Source: Cellulophaga sp. HaHa_2_95 (lineage in GTDB: Bacteria > Bacteroidota > Bacteroidia > Flavobacteriales > Flavobacteriaceae). From it: a stretch of DNA of 64,000 bases. The DNA is taken from positions 2,666,001-2,730,000 of the forward strand of contig NZ_CP058988.1 of NCBI RefSeq assembly GCF_019278565.1, given 5' to 3'. This document shows, in pieces, positions 30,602 through 39,711 of this stretch. The notes beneath the pieces were generated by a model. That model saw only the letters and a list, made by a program, of their open reading frames with translations, ran no database searches and was not told where the DNA came from. Numbering within the stretch: position 1 is the first letter of the stretch; every line of letters starts with the position of its first letter. The position numbers were made by a program, and so were the translations under genes.

Positions 30602-33013
30602 ATGAAAGTAAATCTGCAAGACAATAACGACATTTCTTTTGAAGACTTTAAGGAGCAAATTCTTAATGATTATGAAATCGCTGTATTAAGCAGGGAGTGT
30701 AGTTTGTTAGGAAGACGAGAAGTACTTACGGGTAAAGCAAAATTCGGAATTTTTGGTGATGGTAAGGAATTACCACAACTAGCAATGGCACGGTCTTTTA
30801 AAAATGGTGACTTTAGAAGCGGCTATTACAGAGATCAGACATTTATGATGGCCTTGGGGCATTTAAATGCAAAGCAATTCTTTCATGGCTTATATGCCAC
30901 TACAGATATTAAAAAAGAACCAATGTCTGCTGGTAGGCAGATGGGTGGGCACTTTGTGACACCTAGTTTAAATGAAGATGGGACTTGGAAAGATTTAACT
31001 GCTCAAACAAATAGTAGCGCAGATATTTCACCTACTGCAGGCCAAATGCCTAGACTTCTAGGTTTAGCACAAGCATCTAAAATATATAGAAACGTTGAAG
31101 GTATAGATACAACTAATTTCTCTAAGAACGGAAATGAAGTAGCATGGGGAACCATTGGAAATGCCAGTACAAGTGAGGGACATTTTTTTGAAACTATTAA
31201 CGCTGCAGGAGTATTACAAGTTCCTATGGTTATTAGTGTTTGGGATGATAATTACGGAATATCCGTTCATGCAAGACATCAAACTACAAAAGAAGACATT
31301 TCTGAAATACTAAAAGGTTTTCAACGTACCGAAGAAGCCAAAGGGTATGAAATATTAATCGTAAATGGTTGGGATTATACGGCATTAATTCACGCCTATG
31401 AGAATGCTGCAGATATTGCAAGAGAAGAACATGTACCTGTTTTAATTCACGTTAAAGAACTTACACAACCACAAGGGCACTCAACTTCAGGTTCTCATGA
31501 AAGGTATAAAAGCGAAGAACGCTTAGAGTGGGAACGAGAAAATGATTGTAACAAACGTTTTAGAGAATGGATTCTTGAAATAGGTATCGCTACAGACGAT
31601 GAGTTAAAAGTATTAGAAAAAGACATTCGTAAAAACGTTAGAACAGCAAAGAAAGAAGCTTGGAATGAGTTCTTGGACTCACATAGAGCCGCTAAAGAAG
31701 AATTACTTGCTTTATTGGATAAAGTTTCAGGAAGCAGTCCAAATAAAGTATTTATTACGCGAATTAAGAACGATTTAATTGCTATTGATGAGCCTATCAA
31801 AAAAGATATAGCATCAAAGGCAAGAAGAGCATTACGTTATTTAATAGGAGAAGATACCAACGCTAAAAATGAATTGATAGCATTTATAGATCGCTATTAC
31901 AAAGAGGTACAACCAAAATTCAGTTCTCATTTATATAGTGAGCTACCAAACAATGCGCTAAGTATTAAAGAGGTAAAAGCAGTTTACGATTCAGAAGCTG
32001 AAAAAGTGGACGGAAGAATCATATTAAAGGAGAATTTTGATAAGCTCTTTACAAATAATCCTGAAGCGCTAATTTTTGGAGAAGATACTGGAGCTATAGG
32101 TGATGTAAATCAAGGTTTAGAAGGGCTACAGAAAAAATTTGGGGAATTAAGAATCGCAGATACCGGTATTCGCGAAGCAACCATAGTAGGCCAAGGAATT
32201 GGACTAGCAATGAGAGGGTTACGTCCTATCGCTGAAATTCAATATTTAGATTACTTATTATACGGACTTCAAACCTTAAGTGATGATTTGGCTACCCTAC
32301 TCTACAGAACAGTTGGGAAACAAAAAGCGCCTTTAATTATAAGAACTCGTGGACATCGTTTGGAAGGAATATGGCACTCAGGTTCACAAATGGGAGGAAT
32401 TATTAATCTTTTAAGAGGAATGTATATTCTAGTTCCTCGTAATATGGTGAAGGCTGCGGGTTTTTATAATACACTAATGAAAAGTGACGAACCGGCTATA
32501 GTTATAGAAAGTTTAAATGGATATCGCTTAAAAGAAGAGTTGCCAACTAATTTAGGGGAAATTTGTACTCCTATTGGTATCGTTGAAACCGTAAAAGAAG
32601 GTTCAGATCTTACGGTGGTTTCTTATGGTTCTACATTGCGAATAGTAATGCAAGTTGCTCAAGAGCTTAATGAAGTAGGTATTGATGTAGAAGTCATTGA
32701 TGCGCAAACCTTGCTTCCTTTTGATGTGAATAAAGATGTTGTGGAGAGTGTAAAGAAAACTAATAGATTACTTGTCGTTGATGAAGACATGCCTGGAGGT
32801 TGTTCGGCTTATTTAATTCAAGAAATAGTTGAGAACCAAGAAGGCTATAAATATTTAGATAGTGCACCTCAAACATTAACAGCCAAGGCACATAGACCTG
32901 CTTATGCTACAGATGGTGATTATTTTTCTAAGCCAAATGCAGAAGATATTTTTGAGAAGATTTATGGTATTATGCATGAAGCAAACCCTGTGAAATTTTC
33001 TAAATTAAGATAA
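30602..33013 (+). CDS. 2-oxoacid dehydrogenase E1, alpha and beta subunits fused (branched-chain type)
   Basis: 803 aa. Residues ~20-390 are the E1-alpha TPP domain (GQMPRLLGLAQASKIYR, IGNASTSEGHFFE, WDDNYGIS). Residues ~470-803 are the E1-beta transketolase domains (FGEDTGAIGDVNQG, AEIQYLDYLLYG, RTRGHRLEGIWHSGS, VIDAQTLLPFD). The enzyme decarboxylates a 2-oxoacid and passes the acyl group to lipoyl E2; sequence flavour suggests 2-oxoisovalerate/branched-chain or a broad substrate. In place of the textbook GDG...NN metal/TPP motif the alpha part has GNA...DD, a reciprocal Asp/Asn exchange. E2 and E3 are not adjacent. Confidence 0.88.
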   Translation: MKVNLQDNNDISFEDFKEQILNDYEIAVLSRECSLLGRREVLTGKAKFGIFGDGKELPQLAMARSFKNGDFRSGYYRDQTFMMALGHLNAKQFFHGLYATTDIKKEPMSAGRQMGGHFVTPSLNEDGTWKDLTAQTNSSADISPTAGQMPRLLGLAQASKIYRNVEGIDTTNFSKNGNEVAWGTIGNASTSEGHFFETINAAGVLQVPMVISVWDDNYGISVHARHQTTKEDISEILKGFQRTEEAKGYEILIVNGWDYTALIHAYENAADIAREEHVPVLIHVKELTQPQGHSTSGSHERYKSEERLEWERENDCNKRFREWILEIGIATDDELKVLEKDIRKNVRTAKKEAWNEFLDSHRAAKEELLALLDKVSGSSPNKVFITRIKNDLIAIDEPIKKDIASKARRALRYLIGEDTNAKNELIAFIDRYYKEVQPKFSSHLYSELPNNALSIKEVKAVYDSEAEKVDGRIILKENFDKLFTNNPEALIFGEDTGAIGDVNQGLEGLQKKFGELRIADTGIREATIVGQGIGLAMRGLRPIAEIQYLDYLLYGLQTLSDDLATLLYRTVGKQKAPLIIRTRGHRLEGIWHSGSQMGGIINLLRGMYILVPRNMVKAAGFYNTLMKSDEPAIVIESLNGYRLKEELPTNLGEICTPIGIVETVKEGSDLTVVSYGSTLRIVMQVAQELNEVGIDVEVIDAQTLLPFDVNKDVVESVKKTNRLLVVDEDMPGGCSAYLIQEIVENQEGYKYLDSAPQTLTAKAHRPAYATDGDYFSKPNAEDIFEKIYGIMHEANPVKFSKLR

Positions 33014-33176
33014 CGTGTTTATAAATAAATAGAATTTTCTTACATATTTATTGATTTTATTTACAATTTTAAATAAATAGAAACAATAGAAGCACGTTTG
33101 GTCAAAAACTGAAGCTAATTTTTAATATAGTAATAAATTATTGTTACTTTTAATTAAAATTATCCCCAATATTACG

Positions 33177-33557
33177 ATGCAAAAAAAACTATTTAATGAA
33201 ATAGGACTGGCGTTACTTCGCATAGTTCCTTCTGTTATGATGATAACAATACATGGTATTCCAAAATTTCAAAATTTAATTGCTGGCAAAATGAAGTTTT
33301 CAGACCCTATTGGTATAGGTGAAGCTCCTTCATTATTTTTGGCTGTTATTGGAGAGTTAGTATGCCCTATATTGATAGTTTTAGGTTTTAAAACTAGATG
33401 GGCCGCATTACCTGCAGCAATAACTATGGGGGTAGCAGCTTTTATTAAACATGGATCGGATCCTTTAGCAACAAAAGAACTAGCGCTCCTTTATCTTACC
33501 TTCTTTTTGGTTATTATGTTCGTAGGTCCAGGAAAATATAGTTTCGATAGAAAATAA
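33177..33557 (+). CDS. DoxX family membrane protein
   Basis: 126 aa from the ATG at 33177; the frame extends to a TTG at 33141 but the family start is MQKKLFNEIGLALLR. Four membrane segments are expected, with the DoxX motif RIVPSVMMITIHGIPKF and the later GFKTRWAALPAAITMGVAAFI. The role of such small inner-membrane proteins is poorly defined (quinone or redox related). It is convergent with holA, whose stop is adjacent. Confidence 0.85.
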   Translation: MQKKLFNEIGLALLRIVPSVMMITIHGIPKFQNLIAGKMKFSDPIGIGEAPSLFLAVIGELVCPILIVLGFKTRWAALPAAITMGVAAFIKHGSDPLATKELALLYLTFFLVIMFVGPGKYSFDRK

Positions 33558-34556
33558 TTACATAATTCTCACAAGAAGCTCCTTTAGAAGGTCTTCTTGT
33601 GATAAACTTGCTCCTACTCCTTTGCCCTTTACATCCAACTCACGCAGGTGCGCTATAATCATACTTACTTTTTTCATAGGGTAATTTTTTGCTGCAGTTT
33701 GGTATTCTCCAACAAAGTAAGGACTTATCCCTAAGGCACTAGCGACTGTTTTTGGATTGTGATCTTTCAGTCCATGATATTGTAGAAGTTGTGTAAAAAA
33801 ACTATTGAGCAAGGTAACCGTTAAGACAAACGGATTGTCTTTAGGATTTTGTGCAAAATAATTTAATATACGTGTAGCTTTTAGTACGTTACGTTCTCCT
33901 AATGCTTTTTTTAGCTCAAAATTATTGTAGTCTTTACTAATTCCTATATTCTCTTCAATAGCTTGAGGCGTAATTTCTTGGCTTTTTGGAATTACTAATT
34001 TCAGTTTTTCCAACTCATTATTAATCTTGCTCAAATCTGTTCCTAGAAATTCTACAAGAAGAATAGCCGCTTTAGGAGTTATTCCGTATCCACTACCCGC
34101 TAGTACCTTTCGGATCCAATCAGAAACTTGATTCTCATATAATTTTTTACTTTCAAAAAGTACACCTGCTTTTTGCACCGCTTTATATACTTTCTTGCGT
34201 TTGTCTAGTTTGGCATATTTGTAACAAATCACCAAAACCGTAGTAGGTTGTGGATTGTCAGCATAGGCAGCTAAATTATCTATGGTTCTAGATAAATGTT
34301 GTGCTTCTTTTACAATAATTACTTGATGCTCCGCCATCATGGGATAGCGTTTGGCATTGCTTATAATATCATCTATAGTAACATCTTTTCCATACAACGT
34401 CATTTGATTAAAACCTCGTTCTTCTTCAGCAAGAATATTGTTCTCAATATATTCGGAAAGCTTATCAATGTAATATGCCTCTTCCCCCATCAGAAAATAA
34501 ATGGGCTTTATCTTCCGTGATTTTATATCGCTAACAATCTTTTTTACTTCATCCAT
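33558..34556 (-). CDS. holA: DNA polymerase III subunit delta
   Basis: 332 aa, the usual size. The N-terminal AAA-like fold shows IYFLMGEEAYYIDKL and a segment around VIIVKEAQHL, with the helical C-domain collar at the end (LSQEDLLKELLVRIM). Delta opens the beta sliding clamp in the clamp loader. The start ATG at 34554-34556 is 26 bp from the divergent HSDR_N gene. That head-to-head pairing with an HSDR_N gene recurs in Bacteroidota as far as I know. Confidence 0.93.
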   Translation of the reverse strand: MDEVKKIVSDIKSRKIKPIYFLMGEEAYYIDKLSEYIENNILAEEERGFNQMTLYGKDVTIDDIISNAKRYPMMAEHQVIIVKEAQHLSRTIDNLAAYADNPQPTTVLVICYKYAKLDKRKKVYKAVQKAGVLFESKKLYENQVSDWIRKVLAGSGYGITPKAAILLVEFLGTDLSKINNELEKLKLVIPKSQEITPQAIEENIGISKDYNNFELKKALGERNVLKATRILNYFAQNPKDNPFVLTVTLLNSFFTQLLQYHGLKDHNPKTVASALGISPYFVGEYQTAAKNYPMKKVSMIIAHLRELDVKGKGVGASLSQEDLLKELLVRIM

Positions 34557-34582
34557 TCAGAAAAAATCATCAAATTTGTGTC

Positions 34583-35029
34583 ATGCAAGTATTGAATTTT
34601 CCTGCTTATGACTTTCGATTCAAAAATAGCGAAAATAAAGTCTATATTTTTGATGTTGTCCGTAAAAAATTTGTGGTTCTACAGCCAGAAGAATGGGTGA
34701 GACAACATATTGTACATTACCTAATTACAGAAAAAAAGTATCCTTTAAGTCTTGTAAATGTTGAAAAGCAATTAAAAGTTAACGGCTTGGTGAAACGATA
34801 TGATGTGGTTATTTTTAATTCTGATGGAACTATAAAAGTACTTGTAGAATGCAAAGCTCCAGAAATCAACATCACTCAAACTGTTTTTGATCAAATTGCC
34901 AGGTATAACATGCAGCTTCAAGCAGAATATTTAATGGTAACAAATGGCTTGTCCCATTTTTACTGCGAAATGGATTTTCAGAAAGAAAAGTATGCTTTTT
35001 TGCGTGATATTCCTGAATTTAGCCGTTAA
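34583..35029 (+). CDS. Stand-alone type I restriction HsdR N-terminal-like (PD-(D/E)xK) protein
   Basis: 148 aa, a single HSDR_N_2 domain. The nuclease core is visible as RYDVVIFNSDG (Asp) followed by VLVECKAPE (Glu-x-Lys), then the QITRY-like helix FDQIARYNMQLQAEYLMVTNG. There is no helicase, methylase or specificity gene near, so it is not a restriction system. Its constant partner holA suggests a DNA maintenance role, but this is inference. Confidence 0.85.
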   Translation: MQVLNFPAYDFRFKNSENKVYIFDVVRKKFVVLQPEEWVRQHIVHYLITEKKYPLSLVNVEKQLKVNGLVKRYDVVIFNSDGTIKVLVECKAPEINITQTVFDQIARYNMQLQAEYLMVTNGLSHFYCEMDFQKEKYAFLRDIPEFSR

Positions 35030-35128
35030 TTTGTGAACTTCAAAAATAATCGTAACACTATCGTACTTTGTTGTACTAGCTGTTCTTAATTGAAAAAATA
35101 TCCAGCAAATTAGTTTGGTACTTAGTTA

Positions 35129-36133
35129 ATGTCGAAAATTGCAGTTGTTATACTTAATTGGAACGGAGAAGAATTATTAGAAAAATTTCTACCTTCCGTT
35201 CAAAATTTCTCCAAAGGCGCCGCAATTTATGTGGCTGATAATGCTTCAACAGACAATTCAATTGCATTTATTAGAAAAAACTATCCTGAAGTAAAAATCA
35301 TTGAGAATGATAGCAATGGAGGTTATGCAAAGGGTTATAATGATGCTTTACAACATGTAGAGGCGGATATCTTTTGTTTACTGAATTCTGATGTCGAAGT
35401 TACTGAGAATTGGTTAACACCCATTTTAAACCATTTTGACGAACATCCGGAAGTTGCCATTATCCAACCTAAAATCTTAGATTATAAACGCAAAGAATAT
35501 TTTGAGTATGCTGGTGCTGCTGGAGGTTTTATAGATCAGCTAGGGTATCCTTTTTGTAGAGGTCGAATTTTTCAAGCGCTGGAAAAAGACAAAGGTCAGT
35601 ATGATGATGTCAAAGAAATTTTTTGGGCAACAGGCGCTTGTTTATTTATTAAGAGTGCCGTTTTTAAGGAATTAAAAGGATTTGATGAAGATTATTTTGC
35701 ACACCAAGAGGAAGTAGATTTATGTTGGCGGGCACATAATCATGGATATAAAATTTTTTATGTAGGTACTTCTAAGATATATCATTTAGGAGGTTCTACC
35801 TTGAGTAACATGAATCCGAAGAAAACATTTTTAAACTTTAGAAATTCCTTGTACTCTATCACTAAAAATTTACCGCGTAAAAAAGCATTTCCTATTATAT
35901 TTTTCCGATTGCTTTTAGATGGTGTTGCTGGGATACGGTTTATTTTTCAAGGAAAATTCAGTCATTGTTTCGCTATATTGAAAGCGCATTTAAGCTTTTA
36001 TGTGAACTTTTCGAAAATTTTTAAAAAGCGAGAGAAAACGAAATATATGCCTAATTATTATACAGTGAAGTCCATTGTATGGTCTCACTTCGTATATCAT
36101 AACAGAAAGTTTAAGAATTTAGTAAAACATTAA
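35129..36133 (+). CDS. Glycosyltransferase family 2 (rhamnosyltransferase-like)
   Basis: 334 aa, GT-A fold. It begins with KIAVVILNWNGEELL, has the nucleotide-sugar DNASTDNS site, the metal DxD-like LLNSDVEVT, and the acceptor region FDEDYFAHQEEVDLCWRAH typical of the WbbL/rhamnosyl type. The C-terminal ~70 residues are basic and hydrophobic, suggesting membrane association. It probably adds a sugar to an envelope polysaccharide; donor and acceptor are unknown. No other glycan genes are adjacent. Confidence 0.9.
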   Translation: MSKIAVVILNWNGEELLEKFLPSVQNFSKGAAIYVADNASTDNSIAFIRKNYPEVKIIENDSNGGYAKGYNDALQHVEADIFCLLNSDVEVTENWLTPILNHFDEHPEVAIIQPKILDYKRKEYFEYAGAAGGFIDQLGYPFCRGRIFQALEKDKGQYDDVKEIFWATGACLFIKSAVFKELKGFDEDYFAHQEEVDLCWRAHNHGYKIFYVGTSKIYHLGGSTLSNMNPKKTFLNFRNSLYSITKNLPRKKAFPIIFFRLLLDGVAGIRFIFQGKFSHCFAILKAHLSFYVNFSKIFKKREKTKYMPNYYTVKSIVWSHFVYHNRKFKNLVKH

Positions 36134-36166
36134 CGAAAGCGAAATGTTAACGTATCGCTTTTTGTA

Positions 36167-36174
36167 TAATTTTG
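36167..36174 (+). promoter_or_regulatory. Promoter -7 element for the OmpA lipoprotein gene (TAATTTTG)
   Basis: It matches TAnnTTTG, 36 bp before the ATG at 36211. A TTA lies 17 bp upstream. Confidence 0.5.
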
Positions 36175-36210
36175 CTATGAATTAACAAATTAATTTAAGC
36201 ATTAATAATT

Positions 36211-37062
36211 ATGAACAAAATCATTTTAGGCTGTTTAGGGGTTACTTTATTATTATCCTCTTGTGTGTCACAAAAAAAATATGCCGACTTAGAGGCAAAA
36301 AGTAAAGAAACTCAAGATTTATTAAACTCTGCAACTGTAAAATTAAACACTTGTTTAGAAGAAAAAGCATCTGCTTCTTCAAGATTAAAAACTTTAGAGG
36401 ATCAAAATGCATTCTTAAAAAGTAACAATCAGGATTTAATAAACAACATGGGTAATTTAACTACCTTATCATCTAAAGGTGCTCAAAACCTTGAGAAGTC
36501 TTTAGAGAGTTTGCAAGAAAAAGATTTAACCATCAGAAAATTAAACGACGCTATTACTCGTAGAGATTCTGTAAACTTATCTTTAGTACAAAGTTTAAAA
36601 GGTGTACTTGGTAATTTAGATGATCAAGACATTGAAATTAGCGTTGAAAAAGGTGTTGTTTTCGTATCTATTTCTGATAAATTGTTATTTAGCAGCGGTA
36701 GTTATAATGTAACTAATAGAGCTAAAGAAGTTTTAGGTAAAGTTGCTAAGGTGGTTAACAATAAACCAGATTTCGAATTTTTAGTTGAAGGTCATACTGA
36801 TGATGTTCCTTACAGAAAAGGTATTTTATTAGACAACTGGGATTTAAGTGCTAAACGTGCAACTGCTGTTGTTCGTATCTTACAAAACGATTACAATGTT
36901 GATCCTAAGCGTATGACTGCTGCAGCAAGATCTTCTTATGTTCCTTTATCTACAACAGATAAAGCTAAAAATAGAAGAACTCGTATTGTTGTTCTTCCAA
37001 AAATCGATCAGTTCTATGAAATGATTGAAGAAGGAATGAAAGATCCAGCTATCAATAACTAA
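36211..37062 (+). CDS. OmpA family peptidoglycan-binding lipoprotein
   Basis: 283 aa. Lipoprotein signal MNKIILGCLGVTLLLSSC (Cys18), then a long coiled coil (residues ~22-125), then an OmpA C-terminal domain (~150-270). That domain has the intact peptidoglycan-binding motif: VEGHTDDVPY, DNWDLSAKRATAVVRIL (Asp and Arg that hold diaminopimelate) and NRRTRIVVLP. It should anchor the outer membrane to the cell wall. A paralogue with a decayed OmpA domain lies at 46432-47199. It has its own promoter and a strong terminator. Confidence 0.92.
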   Translation: MNKIILGCLGVTLLLSSCVSQKKYADLEAKSKETQDLLNSATVKLNTCLEEKASASSRLKTLEDQNAFLKSNNQDLINNMGNLTTLSSKGAQNLEKSLESLQEKDLTIRKLNDAITRRDSVNLSLVQSLKGVLGNLDDQDIEISVEKGVVFVSISDKLLFSSGSYNVTNRAKEVLGKVAKVVNNKPDFEFLVEGHTDDVPYRKGILLDNWDLSAKRATAVVRILQNDYNVDPKRMTAAARSSYVPLSTTDKAKNRRTRIVVLPKIDQFYEMIEEGMKDPAINN

Positions 37063-37083
37063 GAAATTGATATCATATTATAC

Positions 37084-37112
37084 AAAAGGCGACCAATTGG
37101 TCGCCTTTTTTT
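37084..37112. terminator. Strong bidirectional intrinsic terminator
   Basis: A perfect palindrome AAAGGCGACC-AATT-GGTCGCCTTT with flanking A and T runs, between the convergent OmpA and YciO-like genes. Confidence 0.9.
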
Positions 37113-37137
37113 ATGCTCAAAATCTAAATAGTTTCGT

Positions 37138-37758
37138 TTAGAAAATATCAATAGATCCTTTACCATCTCTAATAACCACGGGTTCACCTTCAGACAAATC
37201 AATTACAGTAGAAGCGGTATTGTCACCATAGCCCCCATCAATAACTAAATCAACAAGGTTTTGCCATTTTTCAAAAATTAATTCAGGATCTGTAGTGTAT
37301 TCTAAAAGCTCATCTTCATCCCGTATAGATGTAGATACAATTGGATTACCTAGGGCTTCTACAATGGCTTTAGCGATGCTATTGTCCGGTACACGAATAC
37401 CTACAGTCTTTTTCTTTTTAAATTCTTTAGGAAGATTGTTATTGCCAGGTAGTATAAAAGTATAGGGTCCTGGTAAAGCTCGCTTTAATATTTTAAAAGT
37501 GGGTGTGTCTATTTGACGAACATAATCTGATAAATTACTTAGGTCGGCACAGATGAAAGACCAGTTCGCTTTTTCTAGCTTAATTCCTTTAATTCTGGCT
37601 ATTTTTTCTAACGCTTTTGTATTGGTAATATCACAGCCCAAACCATATACCGTATCGGTAGGGTAAATTACAAGTCCCCCCTTTTTTAGTACCTGAATAA
37701 CCTTTTTTATTTCTTTGGTATTTGGGTTTTCAGGGTATATTTTAATAAATTCAGCCAT
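37138..37758 (-). CDS. Sua5/YciO/YrdC family protein, YciO-like
   Basis: 206 aa. The YrdC fold shows KKGGLVIYPTDTVYGLGCD, ALPGPYTFIL and VGIRVPD. Where TsaC/Sua5 have the SAN motif used for threonylcarbamoyl-AMP synthesis, this protein has STSIRDEDE, as in YciO. Thus a tRNA t6A role is likely only partly retained, or the protein is a YciO-type relative. The start is an ATG at 37756-37758. It stands alone. Confidence 0.85.
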   Translation of the reverse strand: MAEFIKIYPENPNTKEIKKVIQVLKKGGLVIYPTDTVYGLGCDITNTKALEKIARIKGIKLEKANWSFICADLSNLSDYVRQIDTPTFKILKRALPGPYTFILPGNNNLPKEFKKKKTVGIRVPDNSIAKAIVEALGNPIVSTSIRDEDELLEYTTDPELIFEKWQNLVDLVIDGGYGDNTASTVIDLSEGEPVVIRDGKGSIDIF

Positions 37759-37842
37759 AATTTAAAGTTGTATATTAAAGGTACTATTTTTTATTCAGGT
37801 ACTATTAATTCAACTGGTTGTAATACTAATGCTATTGAAAAT

Positions 37843-37877
37843 AAAAAATCCATTAGCAATTACTAATGGATTTTTAA
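37843..37877 (-). terminator. Intrinsic terminator of the phoD gene
   Basis: On the minus strand, AAAAATCCATTAG - 6-nt loop - CTAATGGATTTTTT is followed by more T. The stem is perfect over 13 bp. Confidence 0.85.
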
Positions 37878-37898
37878 ACTCTTATATAAGAGCTTGTC

Positions 37899-39596
37899 TT
37901 AAGAATATGTAATGCTGTGCCCTACGGTTGCGGTGTATGATGATGATAGTATAGTATCTACATAAATCCATTCAGAGGTTACTGATGTTTGATTAAATGT
38001 AGTCATCATATACCCTCTTCTTGAGGCATCAAAATAGTTTAACCCATCTATTAATGTTGTTAATGCTTGCTCAAAGCCACTGATAAATGCAGCATCTGTA
38101 GTACCCAAGTACGTTTCAAAACCTGGAGAACTAACACTAGAAGTGGCTAACTCTACGCCTACTTCCGTTCCATTTTTATCAAACAGTGTATTGTTCCATG
38201 CGTTATGGGTGTCACCAGCGAAGGTTATTATTTTTTTTCCATTTAAAGCTTGGTAAATCTCCTCTCTATCTCCTGGGTAACCATCCCAAGCATCTAAGTT
38301 GTATGGAATTGTGTTAAGAACTTTAGCCTTTTCCTCTGCAGTTAATGTAGGGTCGTCATTTTGCATTCTCGTTTTTATAGTAACTAATTCCGTTAATATT
38401 TCTCCAAAATTAGCTGCACCGAAAGCAGTTAGCATAGCAATAGGAATATACATTTGTCCCATTAAGACTTGTTGCCCAAGTACCTGCCATTTGCTGCTAC
38501 TACCTGCTAACTCACTTAATAGCCATTCTTTTTGTGTAGATCCTAAAATTGTTCGTGTTGTAGCATTTAAATCGCTTTCTAAGGCTTCTGTATTTAAGCC
38601 TGTTACCGTAAAGTAGTCAGATATATTTAACTGCTTGTCCCTTCCAATAAGTCGTGTATCTAGCATCATCATATGCACTAGATTGCCAATATTTATACTT
38701 CTATAAATAAGGCTATTATTCTCTTTATTTATTCGAGAAAAAGGTAAAAATTCGCTGTAAGATTGTAAGGCATTTTGCTTTCTTAATTCAAAACTTCCTT
38801 CTGTGGTGTCATCATGGTTTTCTGCACCATCTTTATAAGTGTCATTAGCAATTTCATGATCATCCCAAATGCATATAAAAGGTTTTTTTTGATGAGCTAA
38901 TTGCAAATCTATATCGGATCTATATTGTTTGTAACGTGTTCTATAATCCTCTAAAGTGATGATTTCTCCTGCGGGTTCATGTTGCCGATTTAAAAAAGCA
39001 TTCTCGGCCGTAGATCCGTAACCTCCGGCTTCATACTCATAAAAATAATCGCCCAAGTGTATAATAATATCTGCATCTGATTTTGCCATGGCATTATACG
39101 AAGTGAATAATCCCGCTTGATAGTTAGAACAAGAACAAACAGCAAGTTTAATGGATGTTGCGTCTTCAGGAAGTGTTATGGTTTCTCCTACTACAGATAT
39201 TGCGGAATCTGTGGTGTTGGCAAATCTATAATATAGTTTCAGATGCTCTTCTAACTCTGTTACTTCAATAGCTAAGGTGTTATCTCTTGATGCTTCTGTA
39301 GTAATTTTACCGCTTCTTAAAATAGATGAAAAAGAGGCATCTGTAGCTAATTCCCAAACTATTTCGGCATTTGCAGTCGCATAGCGCGTCCATAAAATAA
39401 CAGACGAACTACTTGGATCAAAACTTGCAATACCTTCATTGAAGTTTTTGATAGTTAGTTGGTTAGTATCCAACTCAGAAACCATTAGGTCATCGTCTTT
39501 TTTACAGCTAATAAAATTGGGAGCTAAGATGATGCCTCCAGAGGCTAATAATGCTTTTTGAATAAAATTTCTTCTCGTAGTGTTCTTGGTTGCCAT
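37899..39596 (-). CDS. PhoD-type alkaline phosphatase, Tat-exported lipoprotein-like
   Basis: 565 aa from the ATG at 39594-39596 (the frame reaches 7 codons higher). The N-terminus TTRRNFIQKALLASGG is a twin-arginine signal, and NFISCKKDDD after it looks like a lipobox with acidic export residues. The PhoD catalytic region shows CSCSNYQAGLF, HLGDYFYEY, WDDHEIANDTY and FAGDTHNAW, the Fe3+/Ca2+ ligand set. Folded export through Tat fits a metal enzyme. It releases phosphate from phosphomono- or diesters in the periplasm or at the surface. Confidence 0.9.
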   Translation of the reverse strand: MATKNTTRRNFIQKALLASGGIILAPNFISCKKDDDLMVSELDTNQLTIKNFNEGIASFDPSSSSVILWTRYATANAEIVWELATDASFSSILRSGKITTEASRDNTLAIEVTELEEHLKLYYRFANTTDSAISVVGETITLPEDATSIKLAVCSCSNYQAGLFTSYNAMAKSDADIIIHLGDYFYEYEAGGYGSTAENAFLNRQHEPAGEIITLEDYRTRYKQYRSDIDLQLAHQKKPFICIWDDHEIANDTYKDGAENHDDTTEGSFELRKQNALQSYSEFLPFSRINKENNSLIYRSINIGNLVHMMMLDTRLIGRDKQLNISDYFTVTGLNTEALESDLNATTRTILGSTQKEWLLSELAGSSSKWQVLGQQVLMGQMYIPIAMLTAFGAANFGEILTELVTIKTRMQNDDPTLTAEEKAKVLNTIPYNLDAWDGYPGDREEIYQALNGKKIITFAGDTHNAWNNTLFDKNGTEVGVELATSSVSSPGFETYLGTTDAAFISGFEQALTTLIDGLNYFDASRRGYMMTTFNQTSVTSEWIYVDTILSSSYTATVGHSITYS

Positions 39597-39711
39597 AAAT
39601 AGTAAATTTTCATCCAAAAATGATACTATTATCTGACGCCACGGTTAGCAAAACTTTATGGAATTGTTATCTAAAAATTTTAAAAAAGTTACATGGTGAA
39701 AAACTAAGAGG

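Noticed and set aside
33014..33176. Possible ncRNA or terminator after the E1 gene
   Set aside because: AT-rich sequence with only weak A/T pairing; no stable stem or T-run.
34583..35029. Possible restriction-modification system
   Set aside because: Only an HsdR N-terminal-like domain is present; no methylase, specificity subunit or helicase nearby.
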